Positions 24,417-32,759 of a DNA stretch of 64,000 nt are shown here, in pieces. A program made the translations under genes and the position numbers. The notes under the pieces were generated by a model that was given only the letters and a program-made list of their open reading frames with translations, was not told the origin of the DNA and ran no database searches. Position 1 is the stretch's first letter; the number at the start of each line of letters is the position of its first letter. Source of the stretch: Pseudomonas sp. 6D_7.1_Bac1 (lineage in GTDB: Bacteria; Pseudomonadota; Gammaproteobacteria; Pseudomonadales; Pseudomonadaceae); contig NZ_JANLNW010000060.1 in NCBI RefSeq assembly GCF_025465945.1, forward strand, positions 96,160 to 160,159, written 5' to 3'.

Positions 24417-27251
24417 TTGGACAAGATCCTGATTCGTGGGGCTCGAACCCACAACCTGAAGAACATCGACCTGACCCTGCCACGGGACAAACTGATCGTC
24501 ATCACCGGTTTGTCCGGGTCCGGCAAGTCTTCCCTGGCATTCGACACGCTGTACGCCGAGGGTCAGCGACGTTATGTCGAGTCGCTGTCAGCCTACGCCC
24601 GGCAGTTCCTGTCGATGATGGAAAAGCCTGACGTCGACACCATCGAAGGCCTGTCGCCGGCCATCTCCATCGAACAGAAGTCGACCTCGCATAACCCGCG
24701 CTCGACGGTCGGCACCATCACCGAAATCTACGACTACTTGCGCCTGCTTTATGCTCGCGTGGGTATTCCGCGCTGCCCGGATCACGACATTCCGCTGGAA
24801 GCCCAGACTGTCAGCCAGATGGTCGACCTGGTCCTCGCGGAGCCTGAGGGCAGCAAGTTGATGCTGCTGGCACCGGTGATCCGCGAACGCAAGGGTGAAC
24901 ACCTTTCGGTTTTCGAAGAACTGCGCGCTCAGGGCTTTGTCCGGGCTCGGGTCAACGGCAGGCTCTGCGAGCTGGACGAGTTGCCGAAGCTGGATAAACA
25001 GAAGAAGCACTCGATTGATGTCGTGGTCGACCGCTTCAAGGTCCGCGCCGATCTGCAACAGCGCCTGGCCGAGTCGTTCGAGACCGCGCTGAAGTTGGCT
25101 GACGGCATTGCGCTGGTCGCGCCGATGGACGACGAGCCGGGGGAAGAAATGATCTTCTCCGCACGCTTCGCCTGTCCGATTTGCGGCCACGCGATCAGCG
25201 AGCTGGAGCCCAAGCTGTTTTCCTTCAACAATCCGGCCGGCGCCTGCCCGACCTGCGACGGCCTGGGGGTTAAACAGTTCTTCGACATAAAACGTCTGGT
25301 CAATGGCGAACTGACCCTGGCCGAGGGCGCGATTCGCGGCTGGGACAGGCGTAACGTCTACTACTTCCAGATGCTCGGCTCACTGGCCTCGCATTACGGC
25401 TTCAGCCTGGAAGTGCCGTTCAATCAACTGCCAGCTGATCAGCAGAAAGTCATCCTGCATGGCAGCGGAGCGCAGAACGTCGACTTCAAGTACCTGAACG
25501 ACCGTGGCGACATCGTCAAACGCTCGCACCCGTTTGAAGGCATCGTACCGAACCTGGACCGTCGCTACCGCGAAACCGAGTCCGCCTCGGTGCGCGAAGA
25601 ACTGGCCAAGTTCCTCAGCACCCAGCCTTGCCCGGATTGCCGCGGTACTCGCCTGCGCCGCGAGGCGCGGCATGTGTGGGTCGGCGAGAAGACGCTGCCA
25701 GCGGTGACCAACCTGCCCATTGGCGATGCGTCCGATTACTTCGGCACGCTGAAACTGACCGGTCGACGCGGCGAAATTGCCGACAAGATTCTCAAGGAAA
25801 TCCGCGAGCGTTTGCAGTTCCTGGTCAACGTCGGCCTCGACTACCTGTCGCTGGACCGCAGTGCCGACACACTGTCTGGCGGTGAAGCGCAACGTATTCG
25901 TCTGGCCAGCCAGATCGGCGCCGGTCTGGTGGGGGTTCTGTACATCCTCGACGAACCGTCGATTGGTCTGCACCAGCGCGACAATGATCGACTGCTGGGG
26001 ACACTCAAGCATCTGCGAGATATCGGTAATACGGTGATCGTGGTCGAGCACGACGAAGACGCGATTCGGCTGGCCGACTACGTGGTGGATATCGGCCCTG
26101 GCGCGGGCGTGCACGGCGGTCACATTGTTGCCGAAGGCACCCCGGCCGAAGTCATGGCGCACCCTGACTCGCTGACCGGTAAATACCTGTCCGGCCGCGT
26201 GAAGATCGAAGTCCCAGCCAAACGCACGCCGCGCAACAAGAAGCTCTCGCTGTCGCTCAAGGGCGCCCGGGGCAACAACTTGCGCGATGTCGACCTGGAC
26301 ATTCCGATTGGTCTGCTGACCTGCGTGACCGGCGTGTCCGGTTCGGGCAAGTCGACGCTGATCAACAACACCTTGTTCCCGCTCAGCGCCACCGCACTGA
26401 ACGGCGCGACCACCCTGGAAGCTGCAGCCCACGACAACATCAAGGGCCTGGAGCATCTGGACAAAGTCGTCGACATCGACCAAAGCCCGATCGGCCGTAC
26501 GCCGCGCTCCAACCCGGCAACCTACACCGGGCTGTTCACTCCGATTCGCGAGCTGTTTGCCGGTGTGCCAGAATCCCGTTCACGTGGCTACGGTCCCGGA
26601 CGCTTCTCCTTCAACGTGAAGGGCGGACGCTGCGAGGCCTGCCAGGGCGACGGCCTGATCAAGGTGGAAATGCACTTCCTGCCGGACATCTATGTCCCGT
26701 GCGATGTCTGCAAGAGCAAGCGCTACAACCGCGAAACCCTGGAGATCAAGTACAAGGGCAAGAGCATCCACGAAACACTGGAAATGACCATTGAAGAAGC
26801 GCGAGTGTTCTTCGATGCGGTTCCGGCCCTGGCGCGCAAGCTTCAGACGTTGATGGATGTAGGCCTGTCGTACATCAAGCTGGGGCAATCGGCGACCACC
26901 CTGTCGGGCGGTGAAGCGCAACGGGTCAAGCTGTCCCGCGAACTGTCCAAGCGCGATACCGGCAAGACCTTGTACATCCTCGATGAGCCGACCACCGGTC
27001 TGCACTTCGCGGATATCCAGCAACTGCTTGATGTACTCCACCGTCTACGCGATCACGGCAACACCGTGGTGGTGATCGAGCACAACCTGGACGTGATCAA
27101 GACCGCTGACTGGCTGATAGACCTTGGGCCCGAGGGTGGTTCCAAGGGTGGGCAGATCATTGCCGTGGGCACGCCGGAGGAAGTCGCCGAGATGAAGCAG
27201 TCTTATACCGGCTACTACCTCAAGCCATTGCTGGAGCGTGACCGGGCTTAA
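24417..27251 (+). CDS. uvrA: UvrA, excinuclease ABC subunit A (TTG start)
   Basis: DNA-damage sensor of nucleotide excision repair, 944 residues, which loads UvrB at lesions. The start is a TTG at 24417 that gives the family N-terminus (M/L)DKILIRGARTHNLKNI; the frame stays open upstream to an ATG at 24132, but that extension is unlike UvrA. Two ABC modules are seen: Walker A GLSGSGKSS (about 31) and GVSGSGKST (about 640), with signatures LSGGEAQRI and LSGGEAQRV. Zinc-binding cysteine sets are CPICGH...CPTC and CEACQG...CDVC. I found no standard LexA box before it. Confidence 0.97.
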   Translation: MDKILIRGARTHNLKNIDLTLPRDKLIVITGLSGSGKSSLAFDTLYAEGQRRYVESLSAYARQFLSMMEKPDVDTIEGLSPAISIEQKSTSHNPRSTVGTITEIYDYLRLLYARVGIPRCPDHDIPLEAQTVSQMVDLVLAEPEGSKLMLLAPVIRERKGEHLSVFEELRAQGFVRARVNGRLCELDELPKLDKQKKHSIDVVVDRFKVRADLQQRLAESFETALKLADGIALVAPMDDEPGEEMIFSARFACPICGHAISELEPKLFSFNNPAGACPTCDGLGVKQFFDIKRLVNGELTLAEGAIRGWDRRNVYYFQMLGSLASHYGFSLEVPFNQLPADQQKVILHGSGAQNVDFKYLNDRGDIVKRSHPFEGIVPNLDRRYRETESASVREELAKFLSTQPCPDCRGTRLRREARHVWVGEKTLPAVTNLPIGDASDYFGTLKLTGRRGEIADKILKEIRERLQFLVNVGLDYLSLDRSADTLSGGEAQRIRLASQIGAGLVGVLYILDEPSIGLHQRDNDRLLGTLKHLRDIGNTVIVVEHDEDAIRLADYVVDIGPGAGVHGGHIVAEGTPAEVMAHPDSLTGKYLSGRVKIEVPAKRTPRNKKLSLSLKGARGNNLRDVDLDIPIGLLTCVTGVSGSGKSTLINNTLFPLSATALNGATTLEAAAHDNIKGLEHLDKVVDIDQSPIGRTPRSNPATYTGLFTPIRELFAGVPESRSRGYGPGRFSFNVKGGRCEACQGDGLIKVEMHFLPDIYVPCDVCKSKRYNRETLEIKYKGKSIHETLEMTIEEARVFFDAVPALARKLQTLMDVGLSYIKLGQSATTLSGGEAQRVKLSRELSKRDTGKTLYILDEPTTGLHFADIQQLLDVLHRLRDHGNTVVVIEHNLDVIKTADWLIDLGPEGGSKGGQIIAVGTPEEVAEMKQSYTGYYLKPLLERDRA

Positions 27252-27263
27252 CCTCGGCGCATG

Positions 27264-27302
27264 AAAAAGCCCCGGTCACTTCATCAGTGACCGGGGCTTT
27301 TT
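27264..27302. terminator. Bidirectional terminator between uvrA and ftnA
   Basis: AAAAAGCCCCGGTCACT pairs with AGTGACCGGGGCTTTTT around a short loop. The stem is flanked by A and T runs on both sides, so it serves uvrA and the convergent ferritin gene. Confidence 0.95.
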
Positions 27303-27323
27303 GCTGTATTGAGCGTCTAAAGA

Positions 27324-27788
27324 TCAGAACTGCGATTGCAGATAGTTTTCCAGACCCACCCGCTTGATCAGACCCAGCTGCTTCTCCAGCCAATAGGTGT
27401 GATCTTCTTCGGTATCGGCCAGTTGAACCCGCAGGATCTCGCGGCTGACATAGTCCTTGTGCAGCTCGCAGAGCTCGATGCCCTTGCAGAGCGCGGCACG
27501 GACCTTGTATTCCAGGCGCAAGTCGGCAGCGAACATTTCAGGCACTGTGGTGCCGATATCCAGATCATCTGGACGCATACGCGGTGTGCCTTCGAGCATG
27601 AGGATCCGCCGCATCAGTGCATCGGCGTGCTGGGCCTCTTCTTCCATCTCGTGATTGATGCGCTCGTAGAGCTCGGTAAAGCCCCAGTCCTCATACATCC
27701 GCGAATGGATGAAATATTGATCACGTGCTGCCAGTTCGCCCGTGAGCAACGTGTTGAGGTAATCGATTACGTCTGGGTGACCTTGCAT
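27324..27788 (-). CDS. ftnA: FtnA-type ferritin (often annotated as bacterioferritin)
   Basis: Iron-storage protein of 154 residues with the four-helix ferritin fold. The ferroxidase ligands are visible as E18 (GELAARDQYF), the E51/H54 pair (EAQHAD) and the later TEEDHTYWL. The haem-ligand position Met52 of true bacterioferritins is Ala here. It therefore corresponds to P. aeruginosa FtnA (PA4235, formerly BfrA) rather than BfrB. It lies next to katA, as in P. aeruginosa, linking iron storage to peroxide defence. Confidence 0.93.
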   Translation of the reverse strand: MQGHPDVIDYLNTLLTGELAARDQYFIHSRMYEDWGFTELYERINHEMEEEAQHADALMRRILMLEGTPRMRPDDLDIGTTVPEMFAADLRLEYKVRAALCKGIELCELHKDYVSREILRVQLADTEEDHTYWLEKQLGLIKRVGLENYLQSQF

Positions 27789-27897
27789 CGCCCTACATCT
27801 CCCTGCTTGAAAGTTGCAGTTTGAACCAAGCCGACCGATTGGTCACCCGAATAGCGCGATAAAAGCGAAGATATTCTGAGAAAAGTGGTTTAAATAA

Positions 27898-27924
27898 CGC
27901 AAAAACCGCCAAAATGAGGGCGGT
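27898..27924 (-). terminator. Terminator of katA
   Basis: Minus-strand stem AACCGCC with GGCGGTT around an 8-base loop, followed by a T-run, 19 bases after the katA stop. Confidence 0.82.
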
Positions 27925-27942
27925 TCTGCTTATCGTTTAGAC

Positions 27943-29391
27943 TTAGTTCAGCTGTACGCCCAAGGCCTTTGCAACACCTTCTCCGTAAGCACTATCAGCC
28001 TTGTAGAAGTGTTGCAGCTGCCGCTGAACCACATCGCTGGAAACGCCCGCCATTGCACCGGCAATGTTGTTGATCAGCAGGGCTTTCTGCTCATCGCTCA
28101 TCAAGCGGAACAGCGCACCGGCATGGCTGTAGTAGTCTGTGTCTTCACGGTGATTGTAACGATCGGCCGCGCCACTCAGAGCCAGCGCTGGCTCTGCGTA
28201 CTGTGGAGCCTGTTTCGGCGCATCGGCGTAGCTGTTTGGCTCGTAGTTCGGTGTACCGCCACCGTTGCTGCCAAACGCCATCGAGCCGTCGCGCTGATAG
28301 CTGTTGACCGGGCTACGTGGTGCGTTCACCGGCAACTGCTGATGATTGGTGCCAACACGGTAGCGGTGCGCATCGGCGTAAGCGAACACACGACCTTGAA
28401 GCATGCGGTCCGGCGACAGACCCACACCAGGCACCATGTTGCTTGGACCAAACGCTGCCTGCTCGACCTCAGCGAAGTAGTTCTGCGGATTGCGATTGAG
28501 TTCAAGCTCGCCCACTTCGATCAGCGGGAACTCTTTCTGCGACCAGGTTTTGGTCACGTCGAACGGGTTCTCGTAATGCGCCGCAGCCTGAGCCTCAGTC
28601 ATGATCTGGATGCACACGCGCCATTTCGGGAAGTCACCGCGCTCGATCGCACCGAACAGGTCACGCTGAGCGTAATCCGGATCAGTACCCGCCAGACGTG
28701 CAGCCTCTGCCGGCGCCAGGTTCTTGATGCCTTGCTTGGTTTTGTAGTGCCATTTCACCCAGTGACGCTCACCTTTGGCGCTGACCAGGCTATAGGTGTG
28801 GCTGCCGAAGCCGTGCATGTGACGGTAGCCGTCAGGGATGCCGCGATCCGAGAACAGAATGGTGACCTGGTGCAGCGCCTCAGGCGAATGCGACCAGAAG
28901 TCCCACATCATCTGCGCGCTTTTGAGGTTGCTTTGCGGCAGACGCTTTTGGGTGTGGATAAAGTCCGGAAACTTTAACGGGTCACGAATGAAGAACACTG
29001 GCGTGTTGTTGCCCACGATGTCCCAGTTACCTTCTTCGGTGTAGAACTTCAATGCAAAGCCACGCGGGTCGCGCTCGGTGTCTGCCGAACCGCGCTCTCC
29101 GCCAACGGTGGAAAAGCGCAGGAAGGTTGGGGTTTGCTTGCCAACGGATTCAAACAGCTTGGCGCTGGTGTACTGAGTAATGTCGCGAGTCACGGTGAAC
29201 GTACCGTAAGCACCCGAGCCTTTGGCGTGTACACGGCGCTCCGGGATGTTCTCACGGTTGAAGTGGGCAAGCTTCTCGATCAGATGAAAGTCGTCGAGCA
29301 GCAGCGGGCCACGAGGGCCGGCGGAACGGGAATTCTGGTTGTCGGCGACTGGCGCGCCACTGGCGGTAGTCAGCGTTTTATTCTGGCTCAT
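27943..29391 (-). CDS. katA: Catalase KatA (small-subunit haem catalase)
   Basis: Converts hydrogen peroxide to water and oxygen; 482 residues, typical of clade 3 catalases. The active-site His is in RRVHAKGSGAYGTF, the distal Asn in DIVGNNTPVFF, and the haem-ligand Tyr in RVFAYADAHRYRVG. I chose the ATG at 29391 over a TTG two codons upstream because AGGAA then has normal spacing. It is a single gene with its own 3' terminator; the 228 bases between it and rplQ should hold its promoter, which I could not define. Confidence 0.96.
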   Translation of the reverse strand: MSQNKTLTTASGAPVADNQNSRSAGPRGPLLLDDFHLIEKLAHFNRENIPERRVHAKGSGAYGTFTVTRDITQYTSAKLFESVGKQTPTFLRFSTVGGERGSADTERDPRGFALKFYTEEGNWDIVGNNTPVFFIRDPLKFPDFIHTQKRLPQSNLKSAQMMWDFWSHSPEALHQVTILFSDRGIPDGYRHMHGFGSHTYSLVSAKGERHWVKWHYKTKQGIKNLAPAEAARLAGTDPDYAQRDLFGAIERGDFPKWRVCIQIMTEAQAAAHYENPFDVTKTWSQKEFPLIEVGELELNRNPQNYFAEVEQAAFGPSNMVPGVGLSPDRMLQGRVFAYADAHRYRVGTNHQQLPVNAPRSPVNSYQRDGSMAFGSNGGGTPNYEPNSYADAPKQAPQYAEPALALSGAADRYNHREDTDYYSHAGALFRLMSDEQKALLINNIAGAMAGVSSDVVQRQLQHFYKADSAYGEGVAKALGVQLN

Positions 29392-29574
29392 GCTCAATCT
29401 TCCTTTTCAGTCTTGGAAACTGCCGGCTAATCGGCTGGAAGGGAGTATTGACCACGAACATGACGCCATCAAATTCATTAAATTGTCGGCATCGATAGAA
29501 ATAAACTAACGATCAGCCCTTGCAGAGAGTAAGGGTATCGACTTTGCACCCCAGCGTACTTTTCCTGCAGGCAC

Positions 29575-29599
29575 AAAAAACCGGGCACTAGGCCCGGTT
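29575..29599 (-). terminator. Terminator of the alpha ribosomal operon
   Basis: Stem AACCGGGC with GCCCGGTT and six Ts on the minus strand, 21 bases past the rplQ stop. Confidence 0.93.
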
Positions 29600-29619
29600 C
29601 TTCGTTTCAGACTGACGTC

Positions 29620-30006
29620 TTACTCAGCGGATACAGCTTCACCGCCGACAGGACGATCAACCAACTCGACGTACGCCATAGGCGCGTTGTCGCCAGTGCG
29701 GAAACCGCACTTGAGGATGCGCAAGTAGCCACCCTCACGGGTAGCGTAACGCTTGCCCAGGTCGTTGAAGAGCTTACCAACGATAGCTTTCGAACGAGTA
29801 CGGTCGAAAGCCAGACGGCGGTTAGCCAGGCTATCTGTCTTGGCCAAAGTGATCAGCGGCTCAGCAACGCGACGCAGTTCTTTGGCTTTTGGCAGTGTAG
29901 TTTTGATCAGCTCGTGCTCGAACAGCGACACCGCCATGTTTTGAAACATGGCCTTGCGGTGCGAGCTGGTGCGGCTCAGGTGACGACCACTTTTACGATG
30001 ACGCAT
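29620..30006 (-). CDS. rplQ: Ribosomal protein L17
   Basis: Large-subunit protein of 128 residues starting MRHRKSGRHLSRTSSHRKAM, the conserved basic N-terminal arm of L17. It is the last gene of the alpha operon, 42 bases after rpoA, and is followed by the operon terminator. The short acidic tail (GGEAVSAE) is typical of Pseudomonas. Confidence 0.97.
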   Translation of the reverse strand: MRHRKSGRHLSRTSSHRKAMFQNMAVSLFEHELIKTTLPKAKELRRVAEPLITLAKTDSLANRRLAFDRTRSKAIVGKLFNDLGKRYATREGGYLRILKCGFRTGDNAPMAYVELVDRPVGGEAVSAE

Positions 30007-30048
30007 GGTTCATTCCTTACCAAACACAACGTTCGGTGATTACGACGA

Positions 30049-31050
30049 TCAGGCAGTCGCCTTGTCGTCCTTCTTAAGACTTGCAGGCGGCCAGTTGTCG
30101 AGGCGCATGCCGAGGGACAGACCGCGGGAGGCCAGAACGTCCTTGATTTCAGTCAAGGATTTCTTGCCAAGGTTCGGAGTCTTCAACAGTTCTACTTCGG
30201 TACGCTGAATCAGGTCGCCGATGTAGTAAATGTTTTCCGCCTTAAGGCAGTTAGCCGAACGTACAGTCAGTTCCAGATCGTCAACCGGGCGAAGCAGGAT
30301 CGGATCGATCTCGTCTTCTTGCTCGATTACCACTGGTTCGCTGTCACCTTTGAGGTCGACGAACGCAGCCAACTGCTGTTGCAGAATGGTTGCAGCGCGG
30401 CGGATAGCCTCTTCAGGATCCAGAGTACCGTTGGTTTCCAGATCAATAACCAGCTTGTCCAGGTTAGTACGCTGCTCGACACGGGCGTTTTCCACCACGT
30501 ATGCGATACGGCGAACCGGGCTGAACGAAGAGTCAAGCTGCAAGCGACCAATGCTGCGGCTTTCGTCTTCATCGCTCTGACGCGAGTCGGCCGGTTCATA
30601 ACCACGACCACGAGCTACTACTAGCTTCATGTTCAGGGCGCCGTTAGACGCCAGGTTAGCGATTACGTGATCGGGATTAACGATCTCGACATCATGATCC
30701 AGCTGAATATCGGCAGCGGTAACCACCCCCGAACCCTTCTTCGACAAGGTCAGCGTAACTTCGTCACGGCCGTGCAGCTTGATAGCCAGACCTTTAAGGT
30801 TCAACAGGATTTCAATTACGTCTTCCTGTACACCTTCGATGGCGCTGTACTCGTGGAGCACACCGTCAATCTCGGCCTCGACTACTGCACAGCCGGGCAT
30901 TGAGGACAACAGGATGCGGCGCAGCGCGTTGCCCAGGGTGTGGCCAAAACCACGCTCGAGAGGCTCGAGAGTGATCTTGGCGCGGGTTGGACTGACAACC
31001 TGCACATCAATATGGCGGGGTGTCAGGAACTCATTTACCGAAATCTGCAT
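30049..31050 (-). CDS. rpoA: RNA polymerase alpha subunit
   Basis: 333 residues. The N-terminal dimerisation and assembly domain (about 1-235) begins MQISVNEFLTPRHIDVQV and carries RGFGHTLGNALRRILLSSMPG. A linker follows, then the C-terminal domain (about 248-325) that binds UP elements and activators, with LTVRSANCLKAENIYYIGDL and TPNLGKKSLTEIKDVL. It is placed between rpsD and rplQ, the standard alpha operon order. Confidence 0.98.
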   Translation of the reverse strand: MQISVNEFLTPRHIDVQVVSPTRAKITLEPLERGFGHTLGNALRRILLSSMPGCAVVEAEIDGVLHEYSAIEGVQEDVIEILLNLKGLAIKLHGRDEVTLTLSKKGSGVVTAADIQLDHDVEIVNPDHVIANLASNGALNMKLVVARGRGYEPADSRQSDEDESRSIGRLQLDSSFSPVRRIAYVVENARVEQRTNLDKLVIDLETNGTLDPEEAIRRAATILQQQLAAFVDLKGDSEPVVIEQEDEIDPILLRPVDDLELTVRSANCLKAENIYYIGDLIQRTEVELLKTPNLGKKSLTEIKDVLASRGLSLGMRLDNWPPASLKKDDKATA

Positions 31051-31072
31051 GGATGCACCTATTTTCTAGCCC

Positions 31073-31693
31073 TTACTTGGAGTAGAGCTCGACAATCAGG
31101 CTTTCGTTGATGTCGGCGGACAGATCACTGCGAGCTGGAACGTTCTTGAAAACGCCCGACTTCTTCTCAGTGTCTACTTCTACCCATTCTACGCGGCCAC
31201 GTTGGGCACACAGATCGAGAGCTTGGACAATGCGAAGTTGGTTCTTTGCTTTCTCGCGAATCGCGACCACGTCACCAGCACGAACCTGGTAGGACGGAAC
31301 GTTTACGGTCTGACCGTTAACGCTGACGGATTTGTGCGATACCAGCTGACGGGATTCGGCACGAGTCGAACCAAAGCCCATACGGTATACAACGTTGTCC
31401 AGACGGCATTCGAGCAGCTGCAACAGGTTTTCGCCAGTTGCGCCTTTCTTGCCAGCAGCTTCTTTGTAGTAGCCGCTGAATTGACGCTCGAGAACGCCGT
31501 AGATACGACGGACCTTCTGCTTTTCACGCAGTTGGGTGCCGTAATCGGACTGGCGACCGCGGCGTTGGCCGTGGATACCAGGTGCTGCTTCAATGTTGCA
31601 CTTCGATTCGATCGCGCGCACGCCGCTCTTCAGAAAGAGATCGGTGCCTTCGCGACGAGCGAGTTTGCATTTTGGACCAATGTAACGAGCCAT
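31073..31693 (-). CDS. rpsD: Ribosomal protein S4
   Basis: Small-subunit assembly protein of 206 residues. The N-terminal part starts MARYIGPKCKLARREGTD and an S4 RNA-binding domain (about 96-160) contains RLDNVVYRMGFGSTRAESRQLVSH split across it. In E. coli S4 represses its own operon by binding the rpsM leader. The matching leader here would be the about 50 bases after the promoter at 32548-32576. Confidence 0.97.
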   Translation of the reverse strand: MARYIGPKCKLARREGTDLFLKSGVRAIESKCNIEAAPGIHGQRRGRQSDYGTQLREKQKVRRIYGVLERQFSGYYKEAAGKKGATGENLLQLLECRLDNVVYRMGFGSTRAESRQLVSHKSVSVNGQTVNVPSYQVRAGDVVAIREKAKNQLRIVQALDLCAQRGRVEWVEVDTEKKSGVFKNVPARSDLSADINESLIVELYSK

Positions 31694-31711
31694 TCTTTAC
31701 AATCTCCTGGA

Positions 31712-32101
31712 TTACACGCGGCGCTTCTTCGGCGGACGGCACCCGTTGTGCGGGATTGGCGTCACGTCGGTGATGCTGGCGATCTTATAGCCACAGCCGT
31801 TCAAAGCACGGACAGCGGACTCACGACCTGGACCTGGACCCTTGACGTTAACGTCGAGGTTTTTCAGGCCATATTCCAGCGCAGCTTGACCAGCACGTTC
31901 AGCAGCTACTTGAGCAGCAAACGGGGTGGACTTGCGGGAACCGCGGAAACCCGAACCACCGGAGGTAGCCCAGGAAAGAGCGTTACCTTGACGGTCGGTG
32001 ATGGTCACGATTGTGTTGTTAAAAGACGCGTGGATGTGGGCGATGCCATCAACCACTGTCTTTTTGACTTTTTTACGAGGACGAGCAGCAGGTTTTGCCA
32101 T
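31712..32101 (-). CDS. rpsK: Ribosomal protein S11
   Basis: 129 residues, forming the platform of the small subunit. The signature region NDVTPIPHNGCRPPKKRRV is at the C-terminus (seen as TDVTPIPHNGCRPPKKRRV) and GFRGSRKSTPFAAQVAAE lies centrally. Third-from-first position in the alpha operon between rpsM and rpsD, with 30 bases to rpsM and 18 to rpsD. Confidence 0.97.
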   Translation of the reverse strand: MAKPAARPRKKVKKTVVDGIAHIHASFNNTIVTITDRQGNALSWATSGGSGFRGSRKSTPFAAQVAAERAGQAALEYGLKNLDVNVKGPGPGRESAVRALNGCGYKIASITDVTPIPHNGCRPPKKRRV

Positions 32102-32131
32102 GATTAAATTCCTGTCGATTCGCTGGGGCGA

Positions 32132-32488
32132 TTACTTGCGGATCGGCTTACGCGGACCTTTACGGGTACGCGCGTTGGTCTTGGTACGCTGACCGCGTAC
32201 TGGCAGACCACGACGATGACGCAGACCGCGATAGCAACCGAGGTCCATCAAGCGCTTGATTTTCATGTTGATTTCGCGACGCAGGTCACCTTCAGTGGTG
32301 AACTTCGCCACTTCGCCACGCAGCTGTTCAATCTGCTCGTCGCTCAGATCCTTGATCTTTGCGGCTGGGTTTACCCCAGTCACTGCACAGATCTTCTGTG
32401 CAGTTGTGCGACCAACACCATAGATGTAGGTCAGCGAGATAACAGTATGCTTGTTATCTGGAATGTTGACGCCTGCAATACGGGCCAT
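32132..32488 (-). CDS. rpsM: Ribosomal protein S13
   Basis: 118 residues starting MARIAGVNIPDNKHTVISL, with the helix-two-turn-helix fold and a basic tail (RTRKGPRKPIRK) that reaches the decoding centre and the tRNA. It is the first gene of the alpha operon and has its own promoter at 32548-32576, about 50 bases ahead of the start. Confidence 0.97.
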   Translation of the reverse strand: MARIAGVNIPDNKHTVISLTYIYGVGRTTAQKICAVTGVNPAAKIKDLSDEQIEQLRGEVAKFTTEGDLRREINMKIKRLMDLGCYRGLRHRRGLPVRGQRTKTNARTRKGPRKPIRK

Positions 32489-32547
32489 TCAGTGGGACTC
32501 CAATTGACAGCTACCTACGCCCCGGAAGCCAAGAAATAGGGCGCGAG

Positions 32548-32576
32548 ATAATATCGCTGTAATAACAAATAATCAA
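32548..32576 (-). promoter_or_regulatory. Sigma70 promoter of the alpha operon (rpsM)
   Basis: On the minus strand the -35 is TTGATT (32571-32576), the spacer 17 bases, and the -10 TATTAT (32548-32553). Transcription would start near 32541, about 52 bases before rpsM. The -35 directly abuts the hairpin at 32577-32600, so the end of the previous operon and this promoter form one compact junction. Confidence 0.8.
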
Positions 32577-32600
32577 CCCAGCAGCGCACTAGCTGCTGGG
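32577..32600 (-). terminator. Hairpin ending the spc operon after rpmJ
   Basis: Perfect 9-bp stem CCCAGCAGC with GCTGCTGGG around 6 bases, followed on the minus strand by the T-rich TTGATTATTTGTTATT. The U-tract is interrupted, so termination may be partial. Confidence 0.7.
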
Positions 32601-32618
32601 CTTGAAGCACAATCACAC

Positions 32619-32735
32619 TCAGCCTTGGCGCTGTTTGTGACGCGGTTCCGCGCTGCAAATTACTCGAACAACACCTTCGCGGCGAATAATCTTGCAGTTA
32701 CGGCACAGCTTTTTCACCGATGCACGAACTTTCAT
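32619..32735 (-). CDS. rpmJ: Ribosomal protein L36 (zinc-binding form)
   Basis: 38 residues, [20 protein letters not shown] onward to EPRHKQRQG. The four zinc ligands of the C+ type are all present: CRNC, one further Cys and a His near the C-terminus. It lies 24 bases after secY at the end of the spc operon. Many bacteria also carry a zinc-free paralogue used under Zur control; none is seen in this window. Confidence 0.95.
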
Positions 32736-32759
32736 CACCAACTCCTCGAACCTTATGGG

